From contig JAGTXO010000022.1 of assembly GCA_019448385.1 (NCBI GenBank), positions 7,501 to 71,500 on the forward strand: a stretch of 64,000 nucleotides of DNA. The letters run 5' to 3'. The position numbers and the translations under genes were made by a program. The notes beneath the pieces were generated by a model. It did no database searches, had not been told where the DNA came from, and was given only the letters and a program-made list of their open reading frames with translations. Shown in pieces: positions 24,701 to 32,679 of the stretch. Position 1 is the first letter of the stretch. Every line of letters begins with the position of its first letter. The DNA is from Diacronema lutheri. Lineage: Eukaryota > Haptophyta > Pavlovophyceae > Pavlovales > Pavlovaceae.

Positions 24701-26410
24701 TCATAGCGTGGCCGCCGCGGGCGCCCCGGAGCACGCGTTCCGCGGCGAGCGCGGGAGCGCGGGCGGCCTGCGCGCGTGCGTGAGATCAAGGGCGCAAAAT
24801 AGCTCGCCTCGGCAGGCGCCGAGCGCGCCACCACTGCTGGACGCCAGCTCACCCCCACCGCCGCCGCTGCGCACGAGCGCGCGCGCCGCGCGCGTGACGG
24901 CGCCGAGCGGCGGCGAGAGCGCGCGCTCGGCACGCCGGCGCGTCGGGTCGGCCTCGAGCTTGGCGGCCTCGAGTTCGTCGAGCGCGTCTTTGAGGTGCCT
25001 GCGCAGCTCGCGCATCCGGTCGCCGTTCCGCCGCTTCACGTACAGCGTGAGCGCGAGCGTGACGGTGAGCGCGAGCACCGTCGGCGCGGCGAGCGAGAAG
25101 GCGAGCCGCACCCATCCGACGTTGGACGGCTCCGAGTCGCACCGCACGGCCGAAAGCGCACCGGCACAGCTCGGGTAGAGGAAGTTGAGCCCGTCCAGGT
25201 CGTCGGGCGCGAGGCAGCCGTACGGCGAGTTCTGCGTGAAGCGGCGCATGACCGACTCGGCCGGCGGCGCGTCGGTGCGCGTGGGCGCACCCTCCTCGCG
25301 CTCGCACACGGCCGGGCCCATCCGCTCGGCAGCGACGAGGTTGGTGCCCTCTTTGGCGCGCTCATCAGGGTGGTCGAGGCCGAGGACGTGGCCGACCTCG
25401 TGCGTCATCATCGCGGCAAAGTCGAAGCACTCCCAGCACGGGATGAACACCTGCCAGTAGAAAATGGGTGGGAAGAGGAGCAGCAGCCACAGCAGCAGCT
25501 GCACGCACGGCGAGTGGCGGTCCGCCACGTTGTACGCGAGCTCGGAGAGGCGCTCGCGGCGCGTCGAACCGCTGGGCAGGCGCGAGCGCAGATACGCGCG
25601 CGATGAACGCCGCCGCTCGAGCATCCCGCGCAGGATCGCCGCCGTCATCGAACGCTTTGCGAGCATCGGCGGCGGCTCGTCCGGCCGCTCCCACACGATC
25701 AGCCAGATCGAATGGAAGACGATGCACGATTCAACGAGGAAGGCGACCATCGCAACGGTCCAAAGCAGCGCGAGAATCGCCTGTCCGACGCCGCGCGCCG
25801 CCTCCGCGCCGATCTGTTCTTTGAGCGCGTGGAAGCGGAAGCAGAACGTGTTGTCCGCGTAGAAGCACTTGTCCGCATTGACGACCAGCCGTGCGCCGAC
25901 GAGCTCGCCGCCGCCCATCGTGCCGCGTCCATTGGTCTTGCGCGTGGCGGCGCCGAGCAAAACGCTGTGTTCAACGAACGCTGCGAGGTTCGGGCTCTCG
26001 AAGCCGTGCTCCGCCGAGATGACGACCTGCACGGGCATGCAGCCCGCTGGCTCGCCGCGCTCGTCGCACGCGTCCGCGCGCGCGTCGACGAAGCTGACGG
26101 ACCGGTGGTTGCTCGCCCACGCGGCAAAAGCGGCCGCGACGGCGCGTTCGAGCGCGTCGCACGTCATAAAGATGCGCGCGCCTTGGAACAGGTCGTCGTT
26201 GAAGCGCGGCAGCAACGTCTCGCAAAAGGAATCGACGATCCGATACGAGATCCCGCCGGCGAGGCCGTTGGTCGTCGTGTACGCGTCGGCGGGCGCGGGC
26301 CAGCGCCATGCAGCACGCAAGCCCTCCGTTTCGCGGCCGATTTCGGTGAGCGGCGCCCATGAGTGCGCGCCGGGCAGGAGCGCGACGATGACGAAGACAG
26401 GCCGTTGCAT
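24701..26410 (-). CDS. Multi-pass membrane matrixin-like metalloprotease
   Basis: A 569-aa single exon with a signal peptide (MQRPVFVIVALLPGAHS). The first half looks like the start of a matrixin/M10 domain (ALERAVAAAFAAWASNH...VSFVD, then ARLVVNADKCFY). Two strong hydrophobic segments follow (about 210-240, AILALLWTVAMVAFLVESC; about 305-327, VQLLLWLLLLFPPIFYWQVF) before the zinc motif HEVGHVLGLDH at residues 337-347. A third membrane segment lies near 440-460, with a basic, helical cytosolic tail. The active-site helix and the upstream strands are therefore separated by membrane segments, unlike secreted matrixins. A paralogue lies inverted at 32680-35160. Cell-wall or gamete-wall proteolysis, as for Chlamydomonas gametolysin, is only an analogy. 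Confidence 0.85.
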   Translation of the reverse strand: MQRPVFVIVALLPGAHSWAPLTEIGRETEGLRAAWRWPAPADAYTTTNGLAGGISYRIVDSFCETLLPRFNDDLFQGARIFMTCDALERAVAAAFAAWASNHRSVSFVDARADACDERGEPAGCMPVQVVISAEHGFESPNLAAFVEHSVLLGAATRKTNGRGTMGGGELVGARLVVNADKCFYADNTFCFRFHALKEQIGAEAARGVGQAILALLWTVAMVAFLVESCIVFHSIWLIVWERPDEPPPMLAKRSMTAAILRGMLERRRSSRAYLRSRLPSGSTRRERLSELAYNVADRHSPCVQLLLWLLLLFPPIFYWQVFIPCWECFDFAAMMTHEVGHVLGLDHPDERAKEGTNLVAAERMGPAVCEREEGAPTRTDAPPAESVMRRFTQNSPYGCLAPDDLDGLNFLYPSCAGALSAVRCDSEPSNVGWVRLAFSLAAPTVLALTVTLALTLYVKRRNGDRMRELRRHLKDALDELEAAKLEADPTRRRAERALSPPLGAVTRAARALVRSGGGGGELASSSGGALGACRGELFCALDLTHARRPPALPRSPRNACSGAPAAATL

Positions 26411-26443
26411 CCCGTGAAGAACTCGTCCTCCCCCTCTTAGGCG

Positions 26444-26494
26444 AATTCCTCGAAATCCTGGACTTCACAAGAAAAGTCAGGATTTCGAGGAATT
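26444..26494. repeat. Perfect 17-bp inverted repeat
   Basis: AATTCCTCGAAATCCTG (26444-26460) faces its exact reverse complement (26478-26494) across 17 nt, and inner bases extend the stem with one bulge. It begins 34 bp upstream of the metalloprotease start codon on that gene's 5' side, so it could act as an operator, 5' UTR hairpin or miniature transposon remnant. It is AT-richer than its surroundings. Confidence 0.85.
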
Positions 26495-26603
26495 GAACTT
26501 TACCCGACGCTGCGTGCACTCTTTCGCATCGAAAGAGCGCGAGCGTGCACGCGCCTCCCCGCACACGCTCTGCGTCACGCCTCGCGCCTCGGCCCCGTGC
26601 ACG

Positions 26604-26639
<36 letters not shown>
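26604..26639. repeat. Poly-C tract
   Basis: A run of 36 consecutive C residues in the spacer. It is unusually long for a homopolymer and may vary in length or be a sequencing approximation. Confidence 0.95.
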
Positions 26640-26641
<2 letters not shown>

Positions 26642-26738
26642 CGTCAGTAAATACGATACGCGCTGCCTTGACGTCGGCGGCCGCCTCCGCGCGACGCGCC
26701 GCCGCGGCTGCGCGCGCTCGTTCGGCCGCGCGCGGCGT

Positions 26739-28426
26739 TCAATGCGGGCGATGCAGCCACGAGAATTTGCCGACGAGGTCCTCCTCCTTGTGCGCCATGA
26801 TCCCCTTCATCGAGCGCTCGGCCAGCTTCTCGTAACGCCTCGGCAACGCGCAGACCGACTCTTGCGCGGCCTGCGCCTCGGCGTTCAGCCCGGTCATATT
26901 CTCCGCGTTGAACTCCGTCACGAGGTAAGCTGTGGCGCGCGGCGGCGCGGCGCGGCGCGGCGAATGCCCGTGGCGCGACTCGGGTGAGCGCAGCCAAACG
27001 CGCATCCGGTGCGATTCGTCAGACGGCGTGCGCGAGTGCGCACTGAGGCGAGCGCGCGGCTGCACGCGGGGCGCGCGGCGGCACGCGCAGATGCTGGCGC
27101 AGGCGCGCATCGCGGCGGGCGCGGCGCGCGCGCGGCCGCGCGCACCGATGATGTGCGCGTAGTCTACCGCGGTGTACACGCCGATCCGCTGCGCGACGCG
27201 CGAGAAGTCGTCGAAGAGATTTGGGTTCGACGCGTCAGTCATCAGCTCGGCGGGCATCACGATCTGCGCTTTCATCATCTCATTGAATGAGATCATCGCG
27301 TTGGACGGGTCGAGGCGGAAGATCTCCTTCATGAATGCCTGGTACGCCATCTCGTGCCTGCGCCGCCACACGCGCGTGCCGGTGCCGCGCGGATCGACGT
27401 GAGACCGAGTGACGGCAGCGGCGGCGGCGGCGGCGGCGCGCGCGCGCGCCGGCCGGGCGAGCGCCGCCTGCCACACCGCTCCAGAGCGCCTCCCCTCATC
27501 CCCTGCCCCGCGCCCGGCCAACCCGCCGCCTGCCACACCGCTCAAGAGCGCCTCCCCGCATTCCCTGCCCCGCGCCCGGCCATCCCGCGGCGCACGCGCG
27601 CGCGCGCCTCGCGCAACGTCGCGCACCTCGCCTCGTCGCCGGCGATGCGCGTCGTGAGGATGGCAAGGCGCTTGGCGCCGGCCTCGCCGCAGAGCCTCGC
27701 GACGTTCTGGTGCGAGATCTTGGTGGCACGCTCCTGGAAGGAGGTGTAGATGATGCCACGGTATGGGTCCTTCTCGCCCGATGGGTTGAACCCGTCCTTG
27801 ATCAGGTTATGCACCGTCACCTCCATCGCGCGCATGTCGATCCGGCCGGTCAGGTACAGGAACTTGTTGAGGATGTCGCCGTGCCGGTTCTCCTCCGCGG
27901 TCCAGCCGCGGCTCCATCGGGCCCACGGGCTCTCAGAGGTGCCCGTCGGGTCCTCCATCCCCTCAAACGTGTTGAGCAGCGTCTGGTACGTCGGCAGTGC
28001 TTCCTCCGTCACCGTGTCGCCGACAATCGCGACGAGGAGCGCGTCCGGGATCCCCTTGCACTCCTCGCGCAGGTCGGCGATCCGCTCGCGCCAGTCGTCG
28101 CGGCGCATGTCGGGCAAAAAGTCCTGCGGCTGCCAGCTGTCGTCGACCGTTTTCAAGATGTTCAGGTGCCGCTCGACAAATGGCTCCATCGCCTGCAGCA
28201 CCTCCACCTTGTGCGGGTAGAGGCAGCCGGACGCGCGCTTTCTGCGGAACTCGGCTTCGACCGCGCCGAGCGGGAAGGACGCAAGCGTAGGCTCCGTCGC
28301 AGTGCAGCGCACGGCCGAGCGCGCTGCGGGCATCTGCCCTCGCCCGGACACCATCCGCGCCGCGCGCCCGAGCACCACGCCGGGCAGCGCAGCCAGCGCG
28401 AGCAGCATGGTTCCCCGGAGCGGCAT
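26739..28426 (-). CDS. Stearoyl/acyl-ACP desaturase (soluble, plastid)
   Basis: Three exons (28426-27627, 27357-27146, 26929-26739) give a 400-aa product in phase. The enzyme introduces a double bond into acyl-ACP in the plastid stroma, using ferredoxin. The first di-iron motif is TAEENRHGD in exon 1. The second, DEARHEMAY, is split by intron 1, the R codon being completed after the splice; this strongly supports that junction. FLPDMRRDDW, the family's QDFLP block and TSFQERATKISHQNVARL are also conserved. About 60 N-terminal residues (hydrophobic MLLALAALPGVVLG, then an Arg/Ser-rich stretch) look like a secondary-plastid leader. Introns are 269 bp and 216 bp, both beginning GTGCGCG. Regiospecificity cannot be read from the sequence. 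Confidence 0.92.
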
Positions 28427-28928
28427 GGCGCTCGATCGCGAAGCAAGGCGTGTTTCTCCCCGCGGGAGGACGCGGACGAACCCCTTTCCAAAAACGATCC
28501 CAAAATGGCGCTTCAATCGGCCAGCAATCGGCCGCTCAAGCGGGCGGGACCCATCACCAGCGAGGGACCGGCCGCGTGCGTGCCGAGGCCCGAGGCTGAT
28601 CCGCACTTGCTGCGCACTCGCGCCTACGGCCGCGCCGTCCTACGCGGCGAGGCCAACCGGCACGGCGCGGCTCGCCTCCGTCCACATGGAAGCGAGGCCA
28701 AAGCGCGTTGGTCGCGCGCGCGGGCCGGGCAGGCACGCGGCTGCGATCATCAGCGGAAAGGGCGCACGCTTGAACAGCTCGAGCGCGTCGCATGCACTCG
28801 TCGTTCAGCGCCGTCCTTGCATTCTCAAGAACGTCGACAGTCCGAGCCATCTTGAGTCTTGAGTCTTGAGTCTTGAGTCTTGAGTCTTGACTCTTCCTCC
28901 TCCCCCAAAGATCCGTTTCAACTTGCAC
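28427..28928. other. Gap between divergent genes
   Basis: About 500 bp between the desaturase start and the coiled-coil gene. No gene is supported. A heptanucleotide tandem repeat lies at 28851-28890; otherwise nothing is recognised. Confidence 0.4.
28851..28890. repeat. Tandem CTTGAGT heptamer repeat
   Basis: Five perfect CTTGAGT units followed by CTTGACT, ending about 40 bp before the start codon of the coiled-coil gene. They lie in its likely 5' UTR or promoter. Confidence 0.9.
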
Positions 28929-30199
28929 ATGGCGGCCTCCTCGGCAAGGTCTAAGCTTCGACCCAAGGCAACAGCCGCCGACGTGGACGGGGCGCACGCG
29001 TGCGGCGAGATCGACCTGAGCCGTGAGTTAGGCGCGGCCGAGCGCCACACCCAGGCTGCCCCCGACCGCGACGGCGACGATGATGCGGCGGACAGCCGCG
29101 CCGGCGGCGCGCGCGCGGCTGGGGGTCTGAACAGCGGGCGCGCGCCGCTCGACCGGCCGTCAGCCCTCTCGTGCAGCTCGCGCAATTCGGAGCGCGCGTG
29201 GCAGGCAAGCGAGCGCAGCTGGCGGCAGAATCGCCAGGTCGCGGAGGAGCTCACCGTCTCGCGCGTCGTTCAACGGCTCGACGCGCAGAAACTCGACGTC
29301 CAGCGCGCGCGCCAGCTGAGCGCGATGGCGGCAGTGCGCTCGTCCGTGCAGCGCGAGGCGGACCCGGGCGAATGGAAGAAGGGAGAGCGCCGGTGGCGCC
29401 ACCACCAGGCGCAGGTCGAATCGTCGATGCAAGCTCGGGCGGCGGTGCGCGCGCCGTGCGCGCCTTTGGGCCTCGCGCGCCGTGCGGGGCAACTCACGCA
29501 TGCGCGCCCGACGCGCGCGCCGCGCCGCGCCCGCGGTGCACATGCAGGAACGCGTATTGCACGACCAGCAGAATCGCCTCGACGCCGAGCTCACGCGCGC
29601 TCGCGCGCGCGACCAGCTGACAGAGCGAAGACGTGACGAGCGGGAGGCGATCCGGCGGCATCGCACGCTCGCGCAGGAGACGTCGCAGGCGGCGAGCCAC
29701 GCGCTCGCGGACGATCGACGACGGCAGATGGTGCGCGCCGCCTTGTGCGCCGCCCAGTCCGCCGCACTCGCGCGCCGCAGCGGTGCCCCGACCGCCCATG
29801 CGCGCGCGCCGCGCTTGCTACTCTGAGCACCCTTCCCATCTTCTTCTGGCGCGCCCGCCCCTCGTCCGGCCCCGTGCGCATCACGCGGCGCCACCATAGG
29901 CCGCGTTCCGCGCGCGCGAAAAGCAGCGGCTCGCCACGTTCGAGGCCAATGTGCAGCGAAAGCGGCTCGGCTTGCCGCGGCTCGAGGCCGATTTGCCGCC
30001 ACAGCGGCCGAGCTGGGAGGACTTTGGACTCTCGCGCGTGCGGCCGGGCACGCTGCCCATTCTCGCAGCGGCGGGCGGGCTCAACTTGAGCCTCTCGAGG
30101 CCGCTCTCGACGGGCGGGCCACGCAGCGAACCGGTGCGATCGCGGCCGCAGTCGCGTTCGCGCTCGGCGGCGACCTTGTCTCACTTTTTCAGTCACTGA
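28929..30199 (+). CDS. Hypothetical charged coiled-coil protein
   Basis: Three exons (28929-29444, 29548-29730, 29900-30199) join in phase to 332 aa. All splice sites are GT-AG, with GTGCGC donors. ATG 28929 begins MAASSARSKLRPKATAADVD. Residues about 75-270 are long charged helices (AWQASERSWRQNRQVAEELT, QDQQNRLD-type repeats, RRDEREAIRRHRTLAQE). The C-terminus has a short conserved-looking motif LGLPRLEADLPPQRPSWEDF and then a Ser/Arg tail. The pattern resembles cilia- or centrosome-associated coiled-coil proteins, but no family is recognised. The smooth continuation of the helix across both introns supports the gene model. Confidence 0.7.
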
Positions 30200-30435
30200 G
30201 ACTGAGACACACCACACTGATTTGCGAGGCGCTGCCACTCCCCGCGGGCCGCCCCCACTGTAAGTCCTTTGAGCGTCACACGCGAGAGGGCGCCGTAGCG
30301 CCGCTGCGGCGCGGCGTGCGCACTCTCCAGCCAGGCCGAGCTGCGCGCGAGCGCGCGGACGCACAGGCACCCCGTGCGAGCGCGCGCTCAGCGTGCCCGC
30401 TCGCGCCTGCGCGACGCGGGCGCGCGCGCGCACAC

Positions 30436-31407
30436 TCACGCGACGAGGCCGCTCAGTGCAAGCAGCGTGCTCGCTGCATGCAGCGCCTCCACGCGCGCAG
30501 GAGTTGCATCACGTGCGCACGGCGGCGCGCGCGGCGGCTGCATGGCGCGCGCGAGCGCGGCGGGCAGTGGCGACGGCTCGTCGAGCGCGTGCATGAGCGT
30601 CGCCGGCGCGGCGCCGAGCGCACGCGACGGCACGCTCGCCGCGACGTGCGTCGGCGCGTGCGCCGAGTGCGCGCCGACGCCGACGGCAGCCGACTGCGTC
30701 ATCGGCAGCCGCTGCCGAGGCACTCCGATGTGCACGGACGTGACGTGCGGGTCGGCGGCGTGAGCGAAGGCGAACGAAGGCCTCGCTCCATGCGCGTGCG
30801 CCGGCGACGGGAAGTCGAGCACGCGCCGGCCCGGCCGGCGCAGCTCGAGCTCGGCCTCCGCGGAACGGCCAGCGGCGGCCGCGGCGAGCGACGCCGACGC
30901 GTGCGCGCCGAGCGCGCGCGAGATGAGCTTGGCGCGCTTCGCACCGTCGGCGCCCTCGGTGGGCGTTATCTCGCCCTCGTCCTCCGTCCCGACGACTCGC
31001 CGACCAGCCAGCTCCGTGCCTGGGAACGGCAGCCGGAGCAGGTGGAGCACGTCGCCGCCAATGTGCGCCGCCGCTGCTCGCCCGTCGCGCTCGTCGGCGG
31101 TGCGCTTTGCGGTCGCGACCGCCGGAGCCTCGGAATGCGCGGCATCGAGCGCGATGGTGCCTAGCGGCTGCTCGTCCGGAAAGTTGAGCTTGCGCCCAAA
31201 GTGGCGCGCGAACGTGTCGTACGCGCGCGCCGCCTCCTCGGCCGTGCCGAAGTAGCCCAGGTTGTGCTTCCGCCCGCCGGCGCGGCAGCGCGCCTCCCAT
31301 GGGTTGGTGCGGCACTCGCCGTGGTGGCGCACGCCGACGAAGCACGCCTTCTTCTTGTGCGCGGTGAGCTCGACCGTTGGCCGCGCGTTCGTCAGGTCGG
31401 CGAGCAT
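30436..31407 (-). CDS. AP2/ERF-domain transcription factor
   Basis: A 323-aa frame from ATG 31407. An AP2 DNA-binding domain occupies about residues 20-72: FVGVRHHGECRTNPWEARC, then GRKHNLGYFGTAEEAARAYD and a terminal GRKLNFP. This has the two conserved blocks (GVR...WEA.., LG.F.T.EEAARAYD) of plant and algal AP2 factors. The rest is Ala/Pro/His-rich low complexity, as is common in activation regions. The reading frame is open further 5' (to about 32001), but that part overlaps the divergent F-box-like gene and looks like its antisense, so the proximal ATG is preferred. An upstream exon cannot be excluded. Confidence 0.85.
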   Translation of the reverse strand: MLADLTNARPTVELTAHKKKACFVGVRHHGECRTNPWEARCRAGGRKHNLGYFGTAEEAARAYDTFARHFGRKLNFPDEQPLGTIALDAAHSEAPAVATAKRTADERDGRAAAAHIGGDVLHLLRLPFPGTELAGRRVVGTEDEGEITPTEGADGAKRAKLISRALGAHASASLAAAAAGRSAEAELELRRPGRRVLDFPSPAHAHGARPSFAFAHAADPHVTSVHIGVPRQRLPMTQSAAVGVGAHSAHAPTHVAASVPSRALGAAPATLMHALDEPSPLPAALARAMQPPRAPPCARDATPARVEALHAASTLLALSGLVA

Positions 31408-31525
31408 GACACGGTGAGGCCGCTGGGCGCGAGCGCACTTGAACACACGGCCGCGCCCAGTGGCACCAACGGCCTTCAAAAGACGCGATTTCGCGCCCAG
31501 AGTCTCACCGTCGCTCGAATCCGCG

Positions 31526-32616
31526 ATGGCCGCCCTCCTAGACGCGCTGACGGACGACGCGGTGTTCCTACTGTTCGCGCGCCTCGCCGCGTCGTCACTC
31601 GCCGACCTCGCCGCCGCCTCGTGCACCTGCCGCCGATTGGCGCGCCTCGCGCGCGCGCACGCGCCTGCGCTCCTCGCTCCGCTCGCCGACGCGGTCAGCG
31701 CGGCGCGGCGCGCGCGCCCCGCGGCGCACGAGGCTGAGCAGGGCGCGCGCGCGACGGCGCTCGCCGCGCTCGGCGCCGCGCTCGCGCCCGCCGCCGACGA
31801 GGCGTTCGCCGACCGATGGATGCGCGAGCTACAGCGTGGGCCCTGCCGCGTCGCGGACGGCGCGTGGTGCTCGCACGGCCTCTGCGCGTCCACGCCCCGC
31901 GCGCCGCGGCCGAAGCCGGGCGTCGCAATGCTGCTTGAGGCGGCGGTCGAGGGCCTCGGTGGTGGCGCGCGCGCATGCAACGCTGCATGTGCGCTCGCCA
32001 CCGTCCTCGAGGCGGCTGGCGCGCCACGGCTCGCGCTTCGGCAGTGGCTCGCGCTCGCCGAGCCGCCCGCCGCGTGCCCGCGCGCGCAACTGCGCGTCGC
32101 GTTGCATCACCACTCGGGGATCCGGGGCGCGAGCGAGCTGCGCGTCGCGCGCCCCGATCGCGGCTCCACAGCGCGCGCGCACGCCGCGGCGAGCGCATTT
32201 GGCAAAGTTGGCGCCAACCCGCACGCGCGCCCCGAGGAAGCGGCGCTCGCCGGCACGTATCTCGGGTGCGCGCGGCGCCCGCTCCATTCCCCATGGCGCC
32301 TGCCCGCGCGCGCCGCCATGTCCGCGTGTCAGGCCCGCGTTGCGGCTGCGCTCGATGCGCGGTCGCCGCAGCTCACGCGCGCGCGCGCGCGCGCGCGCCA
32401 CGCATGGCCGCGCGCCTCGCGGGCGCGCGCGGCAGCTTCATGCATCTCGACGCGCTCGGCTTGCCGAAATGCGATTCGGCGGCGCGCCGCTGCTTTGTCG
32501 CGGCCGCGCGGCTGGGCAGCGTTGACGCTGCCGAGATGCTCCGCGAGCTGGACGCGGAGCGCGGCTGGCCGCCATTCACGAGGGCGTCCGCGTCGGCCGC
32601 CTCGCGAGTGCGATGA
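31526..32616 (+). CDS. F-box-like protein, multi-exon, structure uncertain
   Basis: From ATG 31526 the first exon encodes an F-box-like N-terminus (ALTDDAVFLLFARLAASSLADLAAASCTCRRL), then Ala-rich helical repeats reminiscent of Sel1/TPR solenoids (LALRQWLALAEPP, QLRVALHHHSGIRG). A further coding segment is likely at about 32190-32268 (FGKVGANPHARPEEAALAGTYLG, followed by GTGCGCGC). The last exon ends at 32616 in another frame (MHLDALGLPKCDSAARRCF, then ARLGSVDAAEMLRELDAERG). I could not fix the middle exon boundaries with consistent phase. F-box proteins recruit substrates to SCF ubiquitin ligases. The start lies about 120 bp from the divergent AP2 gene. Confidence 0.55.
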
Positions 32617-32679
32617 CTCGATGAGTGATGGACGAGTTCAAAGTCACGCTGAGGTTTAAACATTTTGTTTACAGGCCCC

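Larger units (their letters stand above)
26411..26738. other. Gap with hairpin and poly-C tract
   Basis: About 330 bp between the metalloprotease start and the end of the acyl-ACP desaturase. No gene is seen. It holds a perfect inverted repeat (26444-26494) and a 36-base poly-C run (26604-26639), both listed separately. Confidence 0.5.

Noticed and set aside
31408-32001. N-terminal extension of the AP2 protein by about 198 aa
   Set aside because: The open frame upstream overlaps the divergent F-box-like coding exon and reads as its antisense.
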